From: Gordonia polyisoprenivorans
GTDB lineage: Bacteria > Actinomycetota > Actinomycetes > Mycobacteriales > Mycobacteriaceae
Reading direction: 5' to 3'
Assembly: GCF_017654315.1 (NCBI RefSeq)
Contig: NZ_CP072203.1
Coordinates: forward strand, 4,712,001-4,776,000
DNA: 64,000 nucleotides
This document shows, piece by piece, positions 36,349 to 45,557 of the stretch (the first letter of the stretch is position 1; each line of letters begins with the position of its first letter). The translations under genes and the position numbers were made by a program. The notes under the pieces were generated by a model that saw only the letters and a program-made list of their open reading frames with translations, had not been told where the DNA came from and ran no database searches.

Positions 36349-38151
36349 GTGATTCCACAGCCCACACCACCAGCAGCCATGTCCACCGCAGCGATCGCCA
36401 GAGCACGGGAGAAATTCCTGAGCGACGACGCGCTCGATGATGCCGTCCGCGACTCGATTTCGACGTCGTGGAAGCGTTCGCGTGCCTTCAACGTCCACGC
36501 CGATCGCCTCGAGCTGCCGTTCGTCCGCGAACCGAACCTCGAGGGCCCGCTGATCAGCGCGGCCCGCCCGATCCTGAGCCAACTCGCCGACGACCTGTCC
36601 ACCGAGCCGGTCTCGATCATCCTGACCTCCGCCGACGGGGTGGTGCTCTCGCGCACCACCGCCAGCCGCCGGCTGCAACAGATGCTCGACGAGGTCAGCC
36701 TGGCCCCCGGGTACAGCTACAGCGAGGAGCACGCGGGCACCAACGGCATCGGCACCGCGCTCGAGACCCGGCAGCCAACCCTGGTCCGCGGCTCCGAGCA
36801 TTACGCCGGATGCCTCGGGCCACTGTCCTGCGCGGGCGTGCCGATCGTGCACCCCATCTCCGGAGCGGTCGTCGGTGCCCTCGACCTGACGTGTCCGTCC
36901 GACGACGAACACCCCTCGACGCTATTGCTGTCCCTGGCCAAATCCGCCACCTCGCAGATCATGCACCGCATGGTCTCGCAGGCCAGCGAACGGGAATCCC
37001 GGCTGCTCAACGCCTACCTCGCCACCTGTCGGCGCGCCCCGCAGGCGATGGTGCTCGCCATCTCCGGCGACGTCGTGCTGATGAACCGAAGACTGCGCCA
37101 CAGCATCGATCCCGGCGACCAACTCGCGATCCTCGAACACGCCGTTGACCAGTCGCCGGACCGCGTGTCGGCGAATCGGGTCAACACGTTGCCCAGCGGT
37201 CGGGTCGCGCGATTGTCACCGGTCGACGAGCACTTCGACTCCGACACCGCGATCGCCGTGTTCCGGGTCCATCTGCTCGATTCCGCACCCACACCACCCG
37301 CCTCCACCCCGCTGCGTCCCGTCGCCTCGCTACCCGGGGTGGTCGGCCGCAGCTCGTCGTGGCGCCAATGCTGCGCCCGGATCTCCGGGCACGTCCAGGC
37401 CGGGCAGTGGATCGCCGTTTCCGGCGAAAGTGGTTCCGGCCGTACGGCTTTGCTGCGTGCTGCCGCAGAACGCTACCAGCCGTCGACGACTCGGATCTTC
37501 ACTGCCGACGATTTCGATGCCGACCCCGATTCCGGGTCGGACACCGATGAAACCCTCGACGCCCTCGCCACCGAACTCGACCGCGATGGGTTCTGCATCA
37601 TCCTGCGCGACCTCGACCGGGTGCCGGACCACACCCAGGCGGCGATCGCCGACCTGCTGCCCGGCCGGGAGTACGCCGGCTGGCTCGGAGTCACCACCGC
37701 CCTGCATGCGGCCGATGCCGCGTCGATGCTGTTGCCGTTCTTCGGCCACACCGTCGAGTTGCCGCCGCTGCGGCACCGCATCGAGGATCTCCACGATCTC
37801 GTACCTGCCCTGCTGCGCCAGCTCACCCGTGGACGGGAGCTCACCGTGGCCTCCGACGCCATGGCCCAGCTCAGCAAGTACGGGTGGCCCGGCAACGTGG
37901 CCGAATTGCGCCAGACGCTACGAGAGGTGGTCACCCATCAGCGTTCCGGGGTGATCGGCGTCAGCCAACTCCCGCCACGATGCCGGACCACGAGTCGGCA
38001 CACCCTCACCCGCATCGAGGCGCTCGAACGTGACGCGATCGTGCGCAGCCTGGAGGAGAACGGCAACAGCAAAGCGGCTGCCGCACATGCGCTCGGCATC
38101 TCGCGCGCCACGATCTACCGCAAGATCAAGGAGTTCGGGATCGTCACCTGA
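36349..38151 (+). CDS. mimR: GAF–AAA–Fis activator, MimR/AcoR-type, lacking the sigma-54 loop
   Basis: 600 residues from the GTG at 36349 (AGAGGAG 11 bases upstream); an ATG at 36379 (590 residues) has no ribosome site. Residues about 60–190 form a GAF sensor with GTNGIGTALE. The AAA-like part has GESGSGRT (Lys to Arg in the P-loop), a reduced Walker B IILRDLDRV, and PPLRHRIEDL, but no GAFTGA loop that contacts sigma-54. The C-terminal 45 residues are a Fis helix-turn-helix (SKAAAAHALGISRATIYRKI). MimR, the acetone-responsive activator of the mycobacterial mim cluster, is this kind of protein. It probably activates prm through the upstream palindrome. Confidence 0.88.
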   Translation: MIPQPTPPAAMSTAAIARAREKFLSDDALDDAVRDSISTSWKRSRAFNVHADRLELPFVREPNLEGPLISAARPILSQLADDLSTEPVSIILTSADGVVLSRTTASRRLQQMLDEVSLAPGYSYSEEHAGTNGIGTALETRQPTLVRGSEHYAGCLGPLSCAGVPIVHPISGAVVGALDLTCPSDDEHPSTLLLSLAKSATSQIMHRMVSQASERESRLLNAYLATCRRAPQAMVLAISGDVVLMNRRLRHSIDPGDQLAILEHAVDQSPDRVSANRVNTLPSGRVARLSPVDEHFDSDTAIAVFRVHLLDSAPTPPASTPLRPVASLPGVVGRSSSWRQCCARISGHVQAGQWIAVSGESGSGRTALLRAAAERYQPSTTRIFTADDFDADPDSGSDTDETLDALATELDRDGFCIILRDLDRVPDHTQAAIADLLPGREYAGWLGVTTALHAADAASMLLPFFGHTVELPPLRHRIEDLHDLVPALLRQLTRGRELTVASDAMAQLSKYGWPGNVAELRQTLREVVTHQRSGVIGVSQLPPRCRTTSRHTLTRIEALERDAIVRSLEENGNSKAAAAHALGISRATIYRKIKEFGIVT

Positions 38152-38275
38152 CGCCCGGCGGGCAACGGAAACCCCACGGCGCGCGACGAACCCGACGGTG
38201 CGCGACGGCCGGCGGCACCCGCCATGAACTGCCACATCCCTGCCATGAACTGCACAAAGGCGCTACCGTCAAGGA

Positions 38276-38932
38276 GTGGACATCGACGATCAGCGCGCAT
38301 ACCTCTGCTCGGCGGCCCACCAACTCGCCTCGGCGGGCCACACGATCGGCACCGGTGGCAACCTGTCGGCCCGCGTCGGCGACCACGTGCTGGTCACCCC
38401 GTCGGGCTGCCGACTCGATTCGGTGTCGCCCGAACAACTGGTGGTGGTCGATCTCGACGGAACCGTCGCGGTTCCCACCCCGTACCGACCCACCTCCGAA
38501 CTGCGCCTCCACCTCGACATCTACCGCACCTCGTCGACGGCCGCGGTCGCCCACGCACATCCGATCGCGTCGGTCGCCGTCGGCAACATCGTCGACGAAC
38601 TCCCGGCGATCCACTACACCGCGGCCATGCTCGGCGGCTCGGTGCGCGTGGCGCCGTACGCGGTCTTCGGCAGCCCCGAACTGAGCACGGGTATCAACGA
38701 GGCCCTCTTCGAACGGACCGCGGCGCTCATGCGCAATCACGGTGCCATCGCCGTCGGCAGCAACATCGAAACCGCCTGCGAGCACATCGAACTACTCGAG
38801 TGGCTCTGCGAGGTCTACCTGCGTTCGGTCAGCGCGGGCACCCCCGCGGTACTCGACGAGAACCAACTCACCGAGGTCGTGGCGACTGCCGCCCGCCGGC
38901 ACTACACCCCGTTCCCCGGCCGGGAGCGGTGA
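38276..38932 (+). CDS. Class II aldolase/adducin-family protein
   Basis: 218 residues. GTGGNLSARVGDHVLVTPSG at about 23–42 and the zinc-binding AHAHP near 94–98, with a third His later (RNHGAI), match fuculose-phosphate aldolase-like enzymes. The GTG start has AAGGAG abutting it, too near to serve, and a TACCGT hexamer about 8 bases upstream fits a leaderless transcript. The 3' end overlaps the TetR gene on the other strand by 31 bases. Confidence 0.85.
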   Translation: MDIDDQRAYLCSAAHQLASAGHTIGTGGNLSARVGDHVLVTPSGCRLDSVSPEQLVVVDLDGTVAVPTPYRPTSELRLHLDIYRTSSTAAVAHAHPIASVAVGNIVDELPAIHYTAAMLGGSVRVAPYAVFGSPELSTGINEALFERTAALMRNHGAIAVGSNIETACEHIELLEWLCEVYLRSVSAGTPAVLDENQLTEVVATAARRHYTPFPGRER

Positions 38933-39531
38933 CCGGAGCTCTCCTCCGCCCGCACCATCCGTGAGGCCATCCGCGCGTAGGCCACACCGAGTTGCACCGG
39001 ATCGCGGTGGGTTCGGCTGGGAAACCAACGACACACGTCGACGCACAGCGACGAGATCGCGAGGATCACGTCGTCGGCGTCGTCGGCGAGGAACTCACCC
39101 GCCTGAACCCCTGCGGTGACGATCGTCGTCAACATCGCCGTCGTCTCGTGCCGCAGGTCGGCGATCGCGCGGAAATGCTCGGGCCGCAACGCCCGCATCT
39201 CGTACTGGACCACCTTGGCCAACTGATGATGACGCGCCTGCCATTCGGCGAAGGCGGCGACCACGGCACGCAACCGGTCCGGGTACGGCGCGGACGGTTC
39301 GTCGGCCGCCCGCATGGCGTCGTTGACCGCCTGATGGCCCTCGAGGGCGATCGAGTAGAGCAACTCCTCCTTGGACCGGAAGTGCGGGTACATCGCCGCC
39401 GCACTCATCCCGAGTCGCGCGGTGATCTGCCGGGTCGAGGTCCCCGCGTAGCCGAACTCGGCGAACGACGCGATGGCGGCAGCACGGATACGCTGCGCCG
39501 CAGCCGATTCGGTGGCATGCACGAGCGCCAT
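38902..39531 (-). CDS. TetR-family regulator
   Basis: 209 residues from the ATG at 39531. HTH: AFAEFGYAGTSTRQITARLG-like block at about 20–39 followed by MSAAAMYPHFRSKEELL. The C-terminal ligand domain is of the fatty-acid/CoA-regulator kind. Divergent from an acyl-CoA dehydrogenase, which it is likely to repress. Confidence 0.88.
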   Translation of the reverse strand: MALVHATESAAAQRIRAAAIASFAEFGYAGTSTRQITARLGMSAAAMYPHFRSKEELLYSIALEGHQAVNDAMRAADEPSAPYPDRLRAVVAAFAEWQARHHQLAKVVQYEMRALRPEHFRAIADLRHETTAMLTTIVTAGVQAGEFLADDADDVILAISSLCVDVCRWFPSRTHRDPVQLGVAYARMASRMVRAEESSGHRSRPGNGV

Positions 39532-39595
39532 CACCTCACTCCCGGTTCTCAGGGCCCGCCGATGTTGACGACGAACCGCCACACCAGGCAGTATA

Positions 39596-39624
39596 AGCAA
39601 GTGCTCACAAAATGAGCGAGTGCT
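39596..39624. promoter_or_regulatory. Two direct AGCRAGTGCT repeats, candidate TetR operator
   Basis: AGCAAGTGCT at 39596–39605 and AGCGAGTGCT at 39615–39624, 19 bases apart start to start (about two helical turns). Each is itself near-palindromic. They lie between the divergent TetR gene and the acyl-CoA dehydrogenase gene. Confidence 0.55.
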
Positions 39625-39653
39625 TGGCTGCACACCGGACGAAATGGAGCGTC

Positions 39654-41429
39654 ATGGCCGAACCGCTGTCCCGTCGCGACCTGGAGTTCTTGCTCTACGA
39701 ATGGCTCGACGTCGAAAAGCTCACCGAGCGTCCACGTTTCGCCGAGCACTCCCGCGAGACCTTCGACGCGGTCCTCGAACTGTCCGCCGACATCGCAACC
39801 CGGCGCTACGCGCCCCACAACGCACTCGGCGACGCCCACGAGCCCTACGTCGGCGACGACGGCACGGTCGTCCTGCCCGACGAGATCACCTCGGGCATCA
39901 ACGAATTCCTCAAGGCCGGGCTCGTCGCGGGCTCCTTCGACGAAGAACTCGGCGGGATGGCACTGCCGACGGTGGTGAACCGGGCGAGCGCCGCATGGTT
40001 CCAGGCAGCCAACGCCGCGATGTCGTCCTACACCTTCCTCAGCGTCGGCAACGCCAACCTGATCGCCGAATACGGCACACCCGAACAGATCGACACCTGG
40101 GTCCGACCCATCGTCGAGGGCCGCTACTTCGGCACGATGTGCCTGTCCGAACCGCAGGCCGGCTCCTCGCTCGCCGACATCACCACCAAGGCCACCCCCA
40201 CGGCCGACGGCACCTACCGCGTCACCGGCACCAAGATGTGGATCTCGGCCGGCGACCACGAACTCGGCGAGAACATCGTCCACCTCGTGCTGGCCAAGAC
40301 CCCCGGCGGCGGCCCCGGCGTCAAGGGCATCTCCCTGTTCATCGTGCCCAAATATCTCCCCGACGGCACCCGCAACGACGTCGCACTCGTCGGGCTGAAC
40401 CACAAGATGGGCAACCGGGCCACCACCAACTGCCTGCTCAACTTCGGCGACGGCACCCACTCCCCCGACCCCGCTCCGGGAGCAGTTGCGTTCCTGGTGG
40501 GCGAAGAGCACAAGGGCCTGTCCTACATGTTCCACATGATGAACGAGGCACGCATCGGCGTCGGATTCCTCGCCACCTCACTGGGATATGCCGGTTACCT
40601 CGCATCCCTGGAATACGCCAAGGTACGCACGCAGGGACGTCCGGTCGACCAGAAGGACCCCACCGCCAAGCCCGTCCCCATCGTCGAACACGCCGACGTG
40701 AAGCGGATGTTGTTGGCGCAGAAGTCCTATGTCGAGGGATCGCTCGCGCTGGGACTGTACTGCTCCAAGCTCGTCGACCTCCAGCAGACCGGCGACGACG
40801 CCGAGCAGGCCCGCGCCGGACTGCTTCTCGACGTGCTGACCCCGATCGCCAAATCCTGGCCGTCACAATGGTGTCTCGAGGCCAACTCCCTGGCCATCCA
40901 GGTCCTCGGCGGTTACGGCTACACCCGCGAATTCCCGGTCGAGCAGTACTACCGCGACAATCGACTGAATCCGATCCACGAGGGCGCCCACGGCATCCAC
41001 GGCCTGGACCTGTTGGGACGCAAGGTCATCATGCGCGATGGCGCGGGACTGACCCTGCTCGCCGAGACCATCGGCGACACCATCGCCGGAGCCGAGGCCG
41101 ATCCGGCGCTCGCCGAATACGCCGCCGCACTGCGCACCCGACTCGACACACTCGTCGCGACCACCGTCGCCGTGTGGTCGGCAGGCGACGTGGCCGTCTC
41201 CCTGGCCAACGCGACCGCCTACCTCGAGGCCACCGGGCACATCGTCATCGCCTGGATGTGGCTCGAGCAGCTACTCGCGGTCGGCGCGTCGACCGGCGAC
41301 TTCTACGACGGCAAACGCGCTGCGGCACAATACTTCTACCGGTACGAACTGCCGAAGACCGGGCCGCAGTTCGAGCTGCTGACCGCACTCGATCGCACCA
41401 CCCTCGACACCGATCCGGCCTGGCTGTAG
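39654..41429 (+). CDS. Acyl-CoA dehydrogenase (FadE, long DmdC-like form)
   Basis: 591 residues from the ATG at 39654, with GGAG close upstream. FAD/substrate blocks MCLSEPQAGSSLADI and VTGTKMWISAGDH; C-terminal NPIHEGAHGIHGLDLLGRK holds the catalytic Glu region. The length and the extra C-terminal domain (about 470–590) match the DmdC/AidB-like long acyl-CoA dehydrogenases. It makes a trans-2-enoyl-CoA. Followed in the same direction by an SDR and a GDSL hydrolase. Confidence 0.92.
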   Translation: MAEPLSRRDLEFLLYEWLDVEKLTERPRFAEHSRETFDAVLELSADIATRRYAPHNALGDAHEPYVGDDGTVVLPDEITSGINEFLKAGLVAGSFDEELGGMALPTVVNRASAAWFQAANAAMSSYTFLSVGNANLIAEYGTPEQIDTWVRPIVEGRYFGTMCLSEPQAGSSLADITTKATPTADGTYRVTGTKMWISAGDHELGENIVHLVLAKTPGGGPGVKGISLFIVPKYLPDGTRNDVALVGLNHKMGNRATTNCLLNFGDGTHSPDPAPGAVAFLVGEEHKGLSYMFHMMNEARIGVGFLATSLGYAGYLASLEYAKVRTQGRPVDQKDPTAKPVPIVEHADVKRMLLAQKSYVEGSLALGLYCSKLVDLQQTGDDAEQARAGLLLDVLTPIAKSWPSQWCLEANSLAIQVLGGYGYTREFPVEQYYRDNRLNPIHEGAHGIHGLDLLGRKVIMRDGAGLTLLAETIGDTIAGAEADPALAEYAAALRTRLDTLVATTVAVWSAGDVAVSLANATAYLEATGHIVIAWMWLEQLLAVGASTGDFYDGKRAAAQYFYRYELPKTGPQFELLTALDRTTLDTDPAWL

Positions 41430-41493
41430 CCCACCTCCACATACCGTCGATCCATCACGCAGTCGACCAACCCTCACGAAGGAGCTCCCGAAA

Positions 41494-42255
41494 GTGTCCG
41501 TCCTCGATATGTTCTCCCTGACCGACAAGGTCGTCGTCGTCACCGGCGCCTCGTCGGGTCTCGGCGTCTCGTTCGCCATCGCCTTCGCCGAAGCCGGCGC
41601 CGACGTCGTCCTGGCCGCGCGCCGCACCGACCGCCTGGCCGACACCGCGGCCAGAGTCGAGGCCACCGGGCGCAAGGCACTGTCGGTGACCGCCGACGTG
41701 GCCGACCCGGAGTCGTGCCAGAAGGTGATCGACGCCGCGATCGAGGCCTTCGGTCGCGTCGACGTGCTGATCAACAACGCGGGCATCGGCACCGCGGTGC
41801 CGGCGACACGGGAGACGCCCGAGCAGTTCCGCAACGTCATCGACGTCAATCTCAACGGCTCGTACTGGATGGCGCAGGCGGCCGGCCGGGTCATGCAGCC
41901 GGGTAGCTCGATCATCAACATCTCGTCGATCCTGGGCATCACCACCGCCTCGCTCCCGCAGGCCGCGTACGCCGCGAGCAAGGCCGGGATCATCGGCCTC
42001 ACCCGCGATCTCGCCCAGCAGTGGGGCGCCCGCAAGGGTATTCGCGTCAACGCGTTGGCCCCCGGATTCTTCAAGTCCGAGATGACCGACGGCTACAAGG
42101 ACGGCTACCTCGACTCACAGATGCCCCGTGTCTTGTTGGGCCGCACCGGTGATCCGGCGGAGCTCGCCGCGACGGCGGTCTGGCTGGCGTCCCCGGCCGG
42201 CGGCTATGTCACCGGCCAGACCCTCGCGGTCGACGGCGGCATCACCGTCACGTAG
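41494..42255 (+). CDS. Short-chain dehydrogenase/reductase (classical)
   Basis: 253 residues from a GTG with AAGGAG nine bases upstream. GASSGLGVS at 19–27, NNAGIG, Ser in ISSILG, YAASK pair, and the VNALAPGFFKSEMT block. Probably a 3-hydroxyacyl-CoA or alcohol dehydrogenase acting with the acyl-CoA dehydrogenase upstream. Confidence 0.92.
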   Translation: MSVLDMFSLTDKVVVVTGASSGLGVSFAIAFAEAGADVVLAARRTDRLADTAARVEATGRKALSVTADVADPESCQKVIDAAIEAFGRVDVLINNAGIGTAVPATRETPEQFRNVIDVNLNGSYWMAQAAGRVMQPGSSIINISSILGITTASLPQAAYAASKAGIIGLTRDLAQQWGARKGIRVNALAPGFFKSEMTDGYKDGYLDSQMPRVLLGRTGDPAELAATAVWLASPAGGYVTGQTLAVDGGITVT

Positions 42256-42317
42256 ATCCGCGTACCCATCACGTCCGGTGAGCGATCACCCGAACGAGCG
42301 AAAGGTCAAGGCAGGCA

Positions 42318-43076
42318 GTGCGGTACGTGGCGGTCGGTGACAGTTTCACCGAAGGAGTCGGCGACGAACCCGATGGCCCCGACACCCCGCGCGGGTGGGC
42401 CGACCTCGTCGCCGAGGGGCTCGCCGCCGCGCACGGCGGGATCGACTACGCCAACCTTGCCGTGCGCGGGCGGCTCCTCGAGCCCATCGTCACCGATCAG
42501 GTCGACGCCGCCCTGCGCCTCGACCCGTTGCCGACATTGATCACCCTCAACGGCGGCGGCAACGACATGCTGCGCACCGGCGACCTCACCGGACTCGTCG
42601 AACTCACCCGCTCCGCGGTACGGCGATGCCGTGACGCCGGAATCCGCGTGGTCCTCCTCGCCGGCGCCGACCCCTCGGATGGTCTGCCCTTCGGGTCGAC
42701 CATCCGGCGCCGCGGCGAGTACCTCACCAACGAGGTCGCGACCATCGCCGTCACCGAGGACGTGGAGTTCATCGACGTCTTCCACGACACCGAGATCCGC
42801 CGCCCCGAGTACTGGTCGCCGGATCGGTTGCATCTCAACGCGATCGGCCACCGCCGCACCGCCGCACTGATCCTGCGCGGCCTCGGGGTGCCGACGACGA
42901 CGCCCACTCGCCCCGAACCGCAACCGCGTCCCCCGCGTCTCGTCGCCGAGGCCGAATTCGCGCGCGAGCACCTGTTCCCGTGGGTGATGCGACGCCTTCG
43001 CAAGCAGTCCTCCGGCGACGACCGAACCGCCAAGTATCCGGACTGGGTGTCGGTCGACCCCGCCGGCATCGGCTGA
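42318..43076 (+). CDS. SGNH/GDSL-family hydrolase
   Basis: 252 residues, GTG start. GDSFTEGVGD at 7–16 (Ser nucleophile), GGGNDM with the Gly/Asn oxyanion residues, and DRLHLN with the Asp-His pair. No signal peptide, so intracellular. An esterase or thioesterase; it may belong to the fatty-acid operon upstream. Confidence 0.9.
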   Translation: MRYVAVGDSFTEGVGDEPDGPDTPRGWADLVAEGLAAAHGGIDYANLAVRGRLLEPIVTDQVDAALRLDPLPTLITLNGGGNDMLRTGDLTGLVELTRSAVRRCRDAGIRVVLLAGADPSDGLPFGSTIRRRGEYLTNEVATIAVTEDVEFIDVFHDTEIRRPEYWSPDRLHLNAIGHRRTAALILRGLGVPTTTPTRPEPQPRPPRLVAEAEFAREHLFPWVMRRLRKQSSGDDRTAKYPDWVSVDPAGIG

Positions 43077-43088
43077 GGCGAGCACCGC

Positions 43089-44642
43089 TCACACCATCGA
43101 CGAGTCCCGGCTTGCGTCCGGCGACCGCGCTGCGTCGAGTGCCACCGCACGGAAGTCCCGGGAGAAATCGATTCCCCGCATCTGCGCGAGGTATTGACCG
43201 GCGAACCCCGGGTACATGGTGGCGTTGAACCCGTCGTCGGTGAGATACCAACTGCGGCAACCGGAATTCCAGGTGGTGCCCTCCAGTCGTTTCTGGATCG
43301 ACCGGTTATGGGCATCTTGGGCGGGTCGGTGCACGTCGAGCAACCGCAATCCGCGGTCGACGATCAGCGAGATGGCGGTGACGATCGCATCGATCTGTGC
43401 CTCCATGTACACCAACGCCGAATTGTGCCCCGGGCCGGAGTTCGGGCCGAAGGTGAAATAGAGATTCGGATACCCCGACACCGCGATCGACTTGTACGCG
43501 TATGCGCCACCGGACCATTCGTCGGCGAGCACTCGACCGTCACGGCTGCGGATCGGGATCGGCGATCCCTGCTTGGACACCTCGAATCCGGTCGCGAACA
43601 CCAGTGCGTCGAATCGCCGCTCGATCCCCTCCACGGTCCGCACGCCGTGTTCGCAGATCCGCGCGATCGGCCACGTCACCAGGGTGCAGTTGTCGGCCTG
43701 CAACGCGGGATAGTAGTCGCTGGTCATCAGCAGCCGCTTGCAGCCGGCCCGGAAATCCGGGGTGAGCTGTCGCCGGATCCACGGATCGCGCACCTGAGCA
43801 ACGAGATTGATCTTCGCGACCCCCTCGATGACCCGCGTGAACGGCGTGTTCCACACGGCGCCCAGCGCGACCGACTCGTGCCCGAGGTACCAGAGTTGAC
43901 GTGCCACCGTCTGTGAGTACGGCACCGTCCGATACACCCGTCTGGTCAACGAGGAGATCCGTCGATCGGCTCGCGGCAGCACCCACCCGGGAGTGCGCTG
44001 GAACACCGTGACGTCGGCGCCGGAGCGTACCAACTCCGGGATCAGTTGCACCGCACTGGCACCGGTGCCGATCACCCCGACCTTCTTGCCGGCGAAGTCG
44101 TAGTCGTGGTCCCATGCCGCCGAGTGCATCCGGTGACCGGTGTACTCGTCGATACCCGGGATCGAGGGATAGCCGGGTGTGGAGAGCGGGCCGGACGCGA
44201 CGACCACCGCGCGTGTGCGGAGCGACTCCCGATCGGCCAGATCGACGCGCCACGTGCCGGACTCCTCGTCGAACTCCAGCCCGGTCACCAGATGCGAATA
44301 CCGGATGAACCGTTCCAGGTTGTGGTCGGCGATCATCCGCGCGATGTACGCCAGGATCTCCTCACTTCCCGAATAGGTGTGTGACCATTCGGGATTGGGT
44401 GCGAAGGAATACGAGTAGAGCCGCGACGGGATGTCGCAGGCCGCCCCGGGGTAGACGTTGTCGCGCCACGTTCCGCCCGGTCGGACGTCGCGTTCGCAGA
44501 TGATGAAGTCATCCCGGCCCTGCTGCAGGAGCCGGATGGCGGTGCCGATACCGGCGAACCCGGCCCCGATGATGACGGTGGTGGCATCGAGACCGGCGGC
44601 ATCGGGAGCAGGCGTGTGCGGGTCCTCGTGCACGGCGCTCAC
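43089..44642 (-). CDS. Baeyer-Villiger monooxygenase (MymA-like)
   Basis: 517 residues from the GTG at 44642, overlapping the stop of the diiron gene (GTGA). FAD motif GAGFAGIG near 26–33, GGTW, the Baeyer-Villiger fingerprint as YTGHRMHSAAW (Tyr for Phe at the first place) and NADPH loop GTGASA. Related to MymA-type enzymes of mycobacteria. Last gene of a four-gene operon; would turn the ketone made by the SDR into an ester. Confidence 0.92.
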   Translation of the reverse strand: MSAVHEDPHTPAPDAAGLDATTVIIGAGFAGIGTAIRLLQQGRDDFIICERDVRPGGTWRDNVYPGAACDIPSRLYSYSFAPNPEWSHTYSGSEEILAYIARMIADHNLERFIRYSHLVTGLEFDEESGTWRVDLADRESLRTRAVVVASGPLSTPGYPSIPGIDEYTGHRMHSAAWDHDYDFAGKKVGVIGTGASAVQLIPELVRSGADVTVFQRTPGWVLPRADRRISSLTRRVYRTVPYSQTVARQLWYLGHESVALGAVWNTPFTRVIEGVAKINLVAQVRDPWIRRQLTPDFRAGCKRLLMTSDYYPALQADNCTLVTWPIARICEHGVRTVEGIERRFDALVFATGFEVSKQGSPIPIRSRDGRVLADEWSGGAYAYKSIAVSGYPNLYFTFGPNSGPGHNSALVYMEAQIDAIVTAISLIVDRGLRLLDVHRPAQDAHNRSIQKRLEGTTWNSGCRSWYLTDDGFNATMYPGFAGQYLAQMRGIDFSRDFRAVALDAARSPDASRDSSMV

Positions 44643-45556
44643 GCGATCGGCTCGTAGGTCAGTTCCTTCGACCAACTCGGCTGCGACCGAAGGAGAAAGC
44701 GCGGGTAGAGGTCGGTCAGCGTGACCATCGCGTCGGCGAAGTAGTGATACGGGCTGTCGCGGTTGATGACCCAGCCGGCGTGGTACTTGAGCACCTGGTA
44801 GGTGAGCAGCCGGGTGCCGCGGCCCCGGTCGCCGTTCTTGCGGAACCGTTTGATCGCGTCGTAGAGCCGATCCTCCGACAGTCCCATGTCGACGATGTTG
44901 TCGCGCATCTTGTTCAGCAGGGGCACATACATCAGGGCACCGATGATGAGTCCCGGCGAGGCCACTGTGCCGACGGTCTGAACCAGCAGGGTGCGCAGGC
45001 GGGCGTTGCCGATCATGTCGAGTGCGTGGAAATCGACGGCGAGATGCCGCGACTCGTCGGCATTGATCTTGCGGAACGCGGCATGACAGATCGGATCCTC
45101 GACCTCCTCGAGGAGGAACTTCAGCAGCGCCCCGTCGAGGGCCACCTCCAACATAGGGATGACCGTGCCCAGCACCGACAGTGACATGCGGTCGGCGAAG
45201 GTGTCGAGCCATTCGATGGCCAGGCGGATGTTGACGTTCGGCTCGGGGACCTCGTCGTCCTCAAGCATCCCCCACCGCCGCATCAGCGCGAGCTCGGCGT
45301 TGGCGTGCTTCTGCTCCTCGGCGTGAAAGTACCGGTAGATCTCCGCGAGCGTCTCGTCGGGCGCCTTCTTCGCCAACGCCGCGAACCCGCGGGCGCCCAC
45401 ATTCTCGATCCACACCAGATCGGCCATGAACGCCTTGAGCTTCGGCTTCTGCTCCTCGGTGATCAACTCGGCACCGGGAGCATCCCAGTCGATGTCGGCC
45501 AGGGCCCACTGGCGATCCTTGATGGTCGCCAGCATGTCCTCGAGAACTATCGGCAT
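44639..45556 (-). CDS. Ferritin-like diiron protein, putative oxygenase
   Basis: 305 residues from the ATG at 45556, which has AAGGAG six bases upstream. A complete four-helix diiron ligand set is visible: Glu51, Glu81-x-x-His84, Glu137, Glu168-x-x-His171. The rest is helical with a hydrophobic hairpin near 190–215. I do not recognise a characterised family member; candidates are a hydroxylase, N-oxygenase or desaturase. Its place between an SDR and a Baeyer-Villiger enzyme, each within 0–4 bases, suggests it oxidises the same substrate. No reductase gene is in the operon. Confidence 0.82.
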   Translation of the reverse strand: MPIVLEDMLATIKDRQWALADIDWDAPGAELITEEQKPKLKAFMADLVWIENVGARGFAALAKKAPDETLAEIYRYFHAEEQKHANAELALMRRWGMLEDDEVPEPNVNIRLAIEWLDTFADRMSLSVLGTVIPMLEVALDGALLKFLLEEVEDPICHAAFRKINADESRHLAVDFHALDMIGNARLRTLLVQTVGTVASPGLIIGALMYVPLLNKMRDNIVDMGLSEDRLYDAIKRFRKNGDRGRGTRLLTYQVLKYHAGWVINRDSPYHYFADAMVTLTDLYPRFLLRSQPSWSKELTYEPIA

Positions 45557-45557
45557 G

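Noticed and set aside
36349..38151. Classical sigma-54 activator, implying a -24/-12 promoter for prm
   Set aside because: The GAFTGA loop is absent and the upstream region of prmA shows no convincing GG-N10-GC element.
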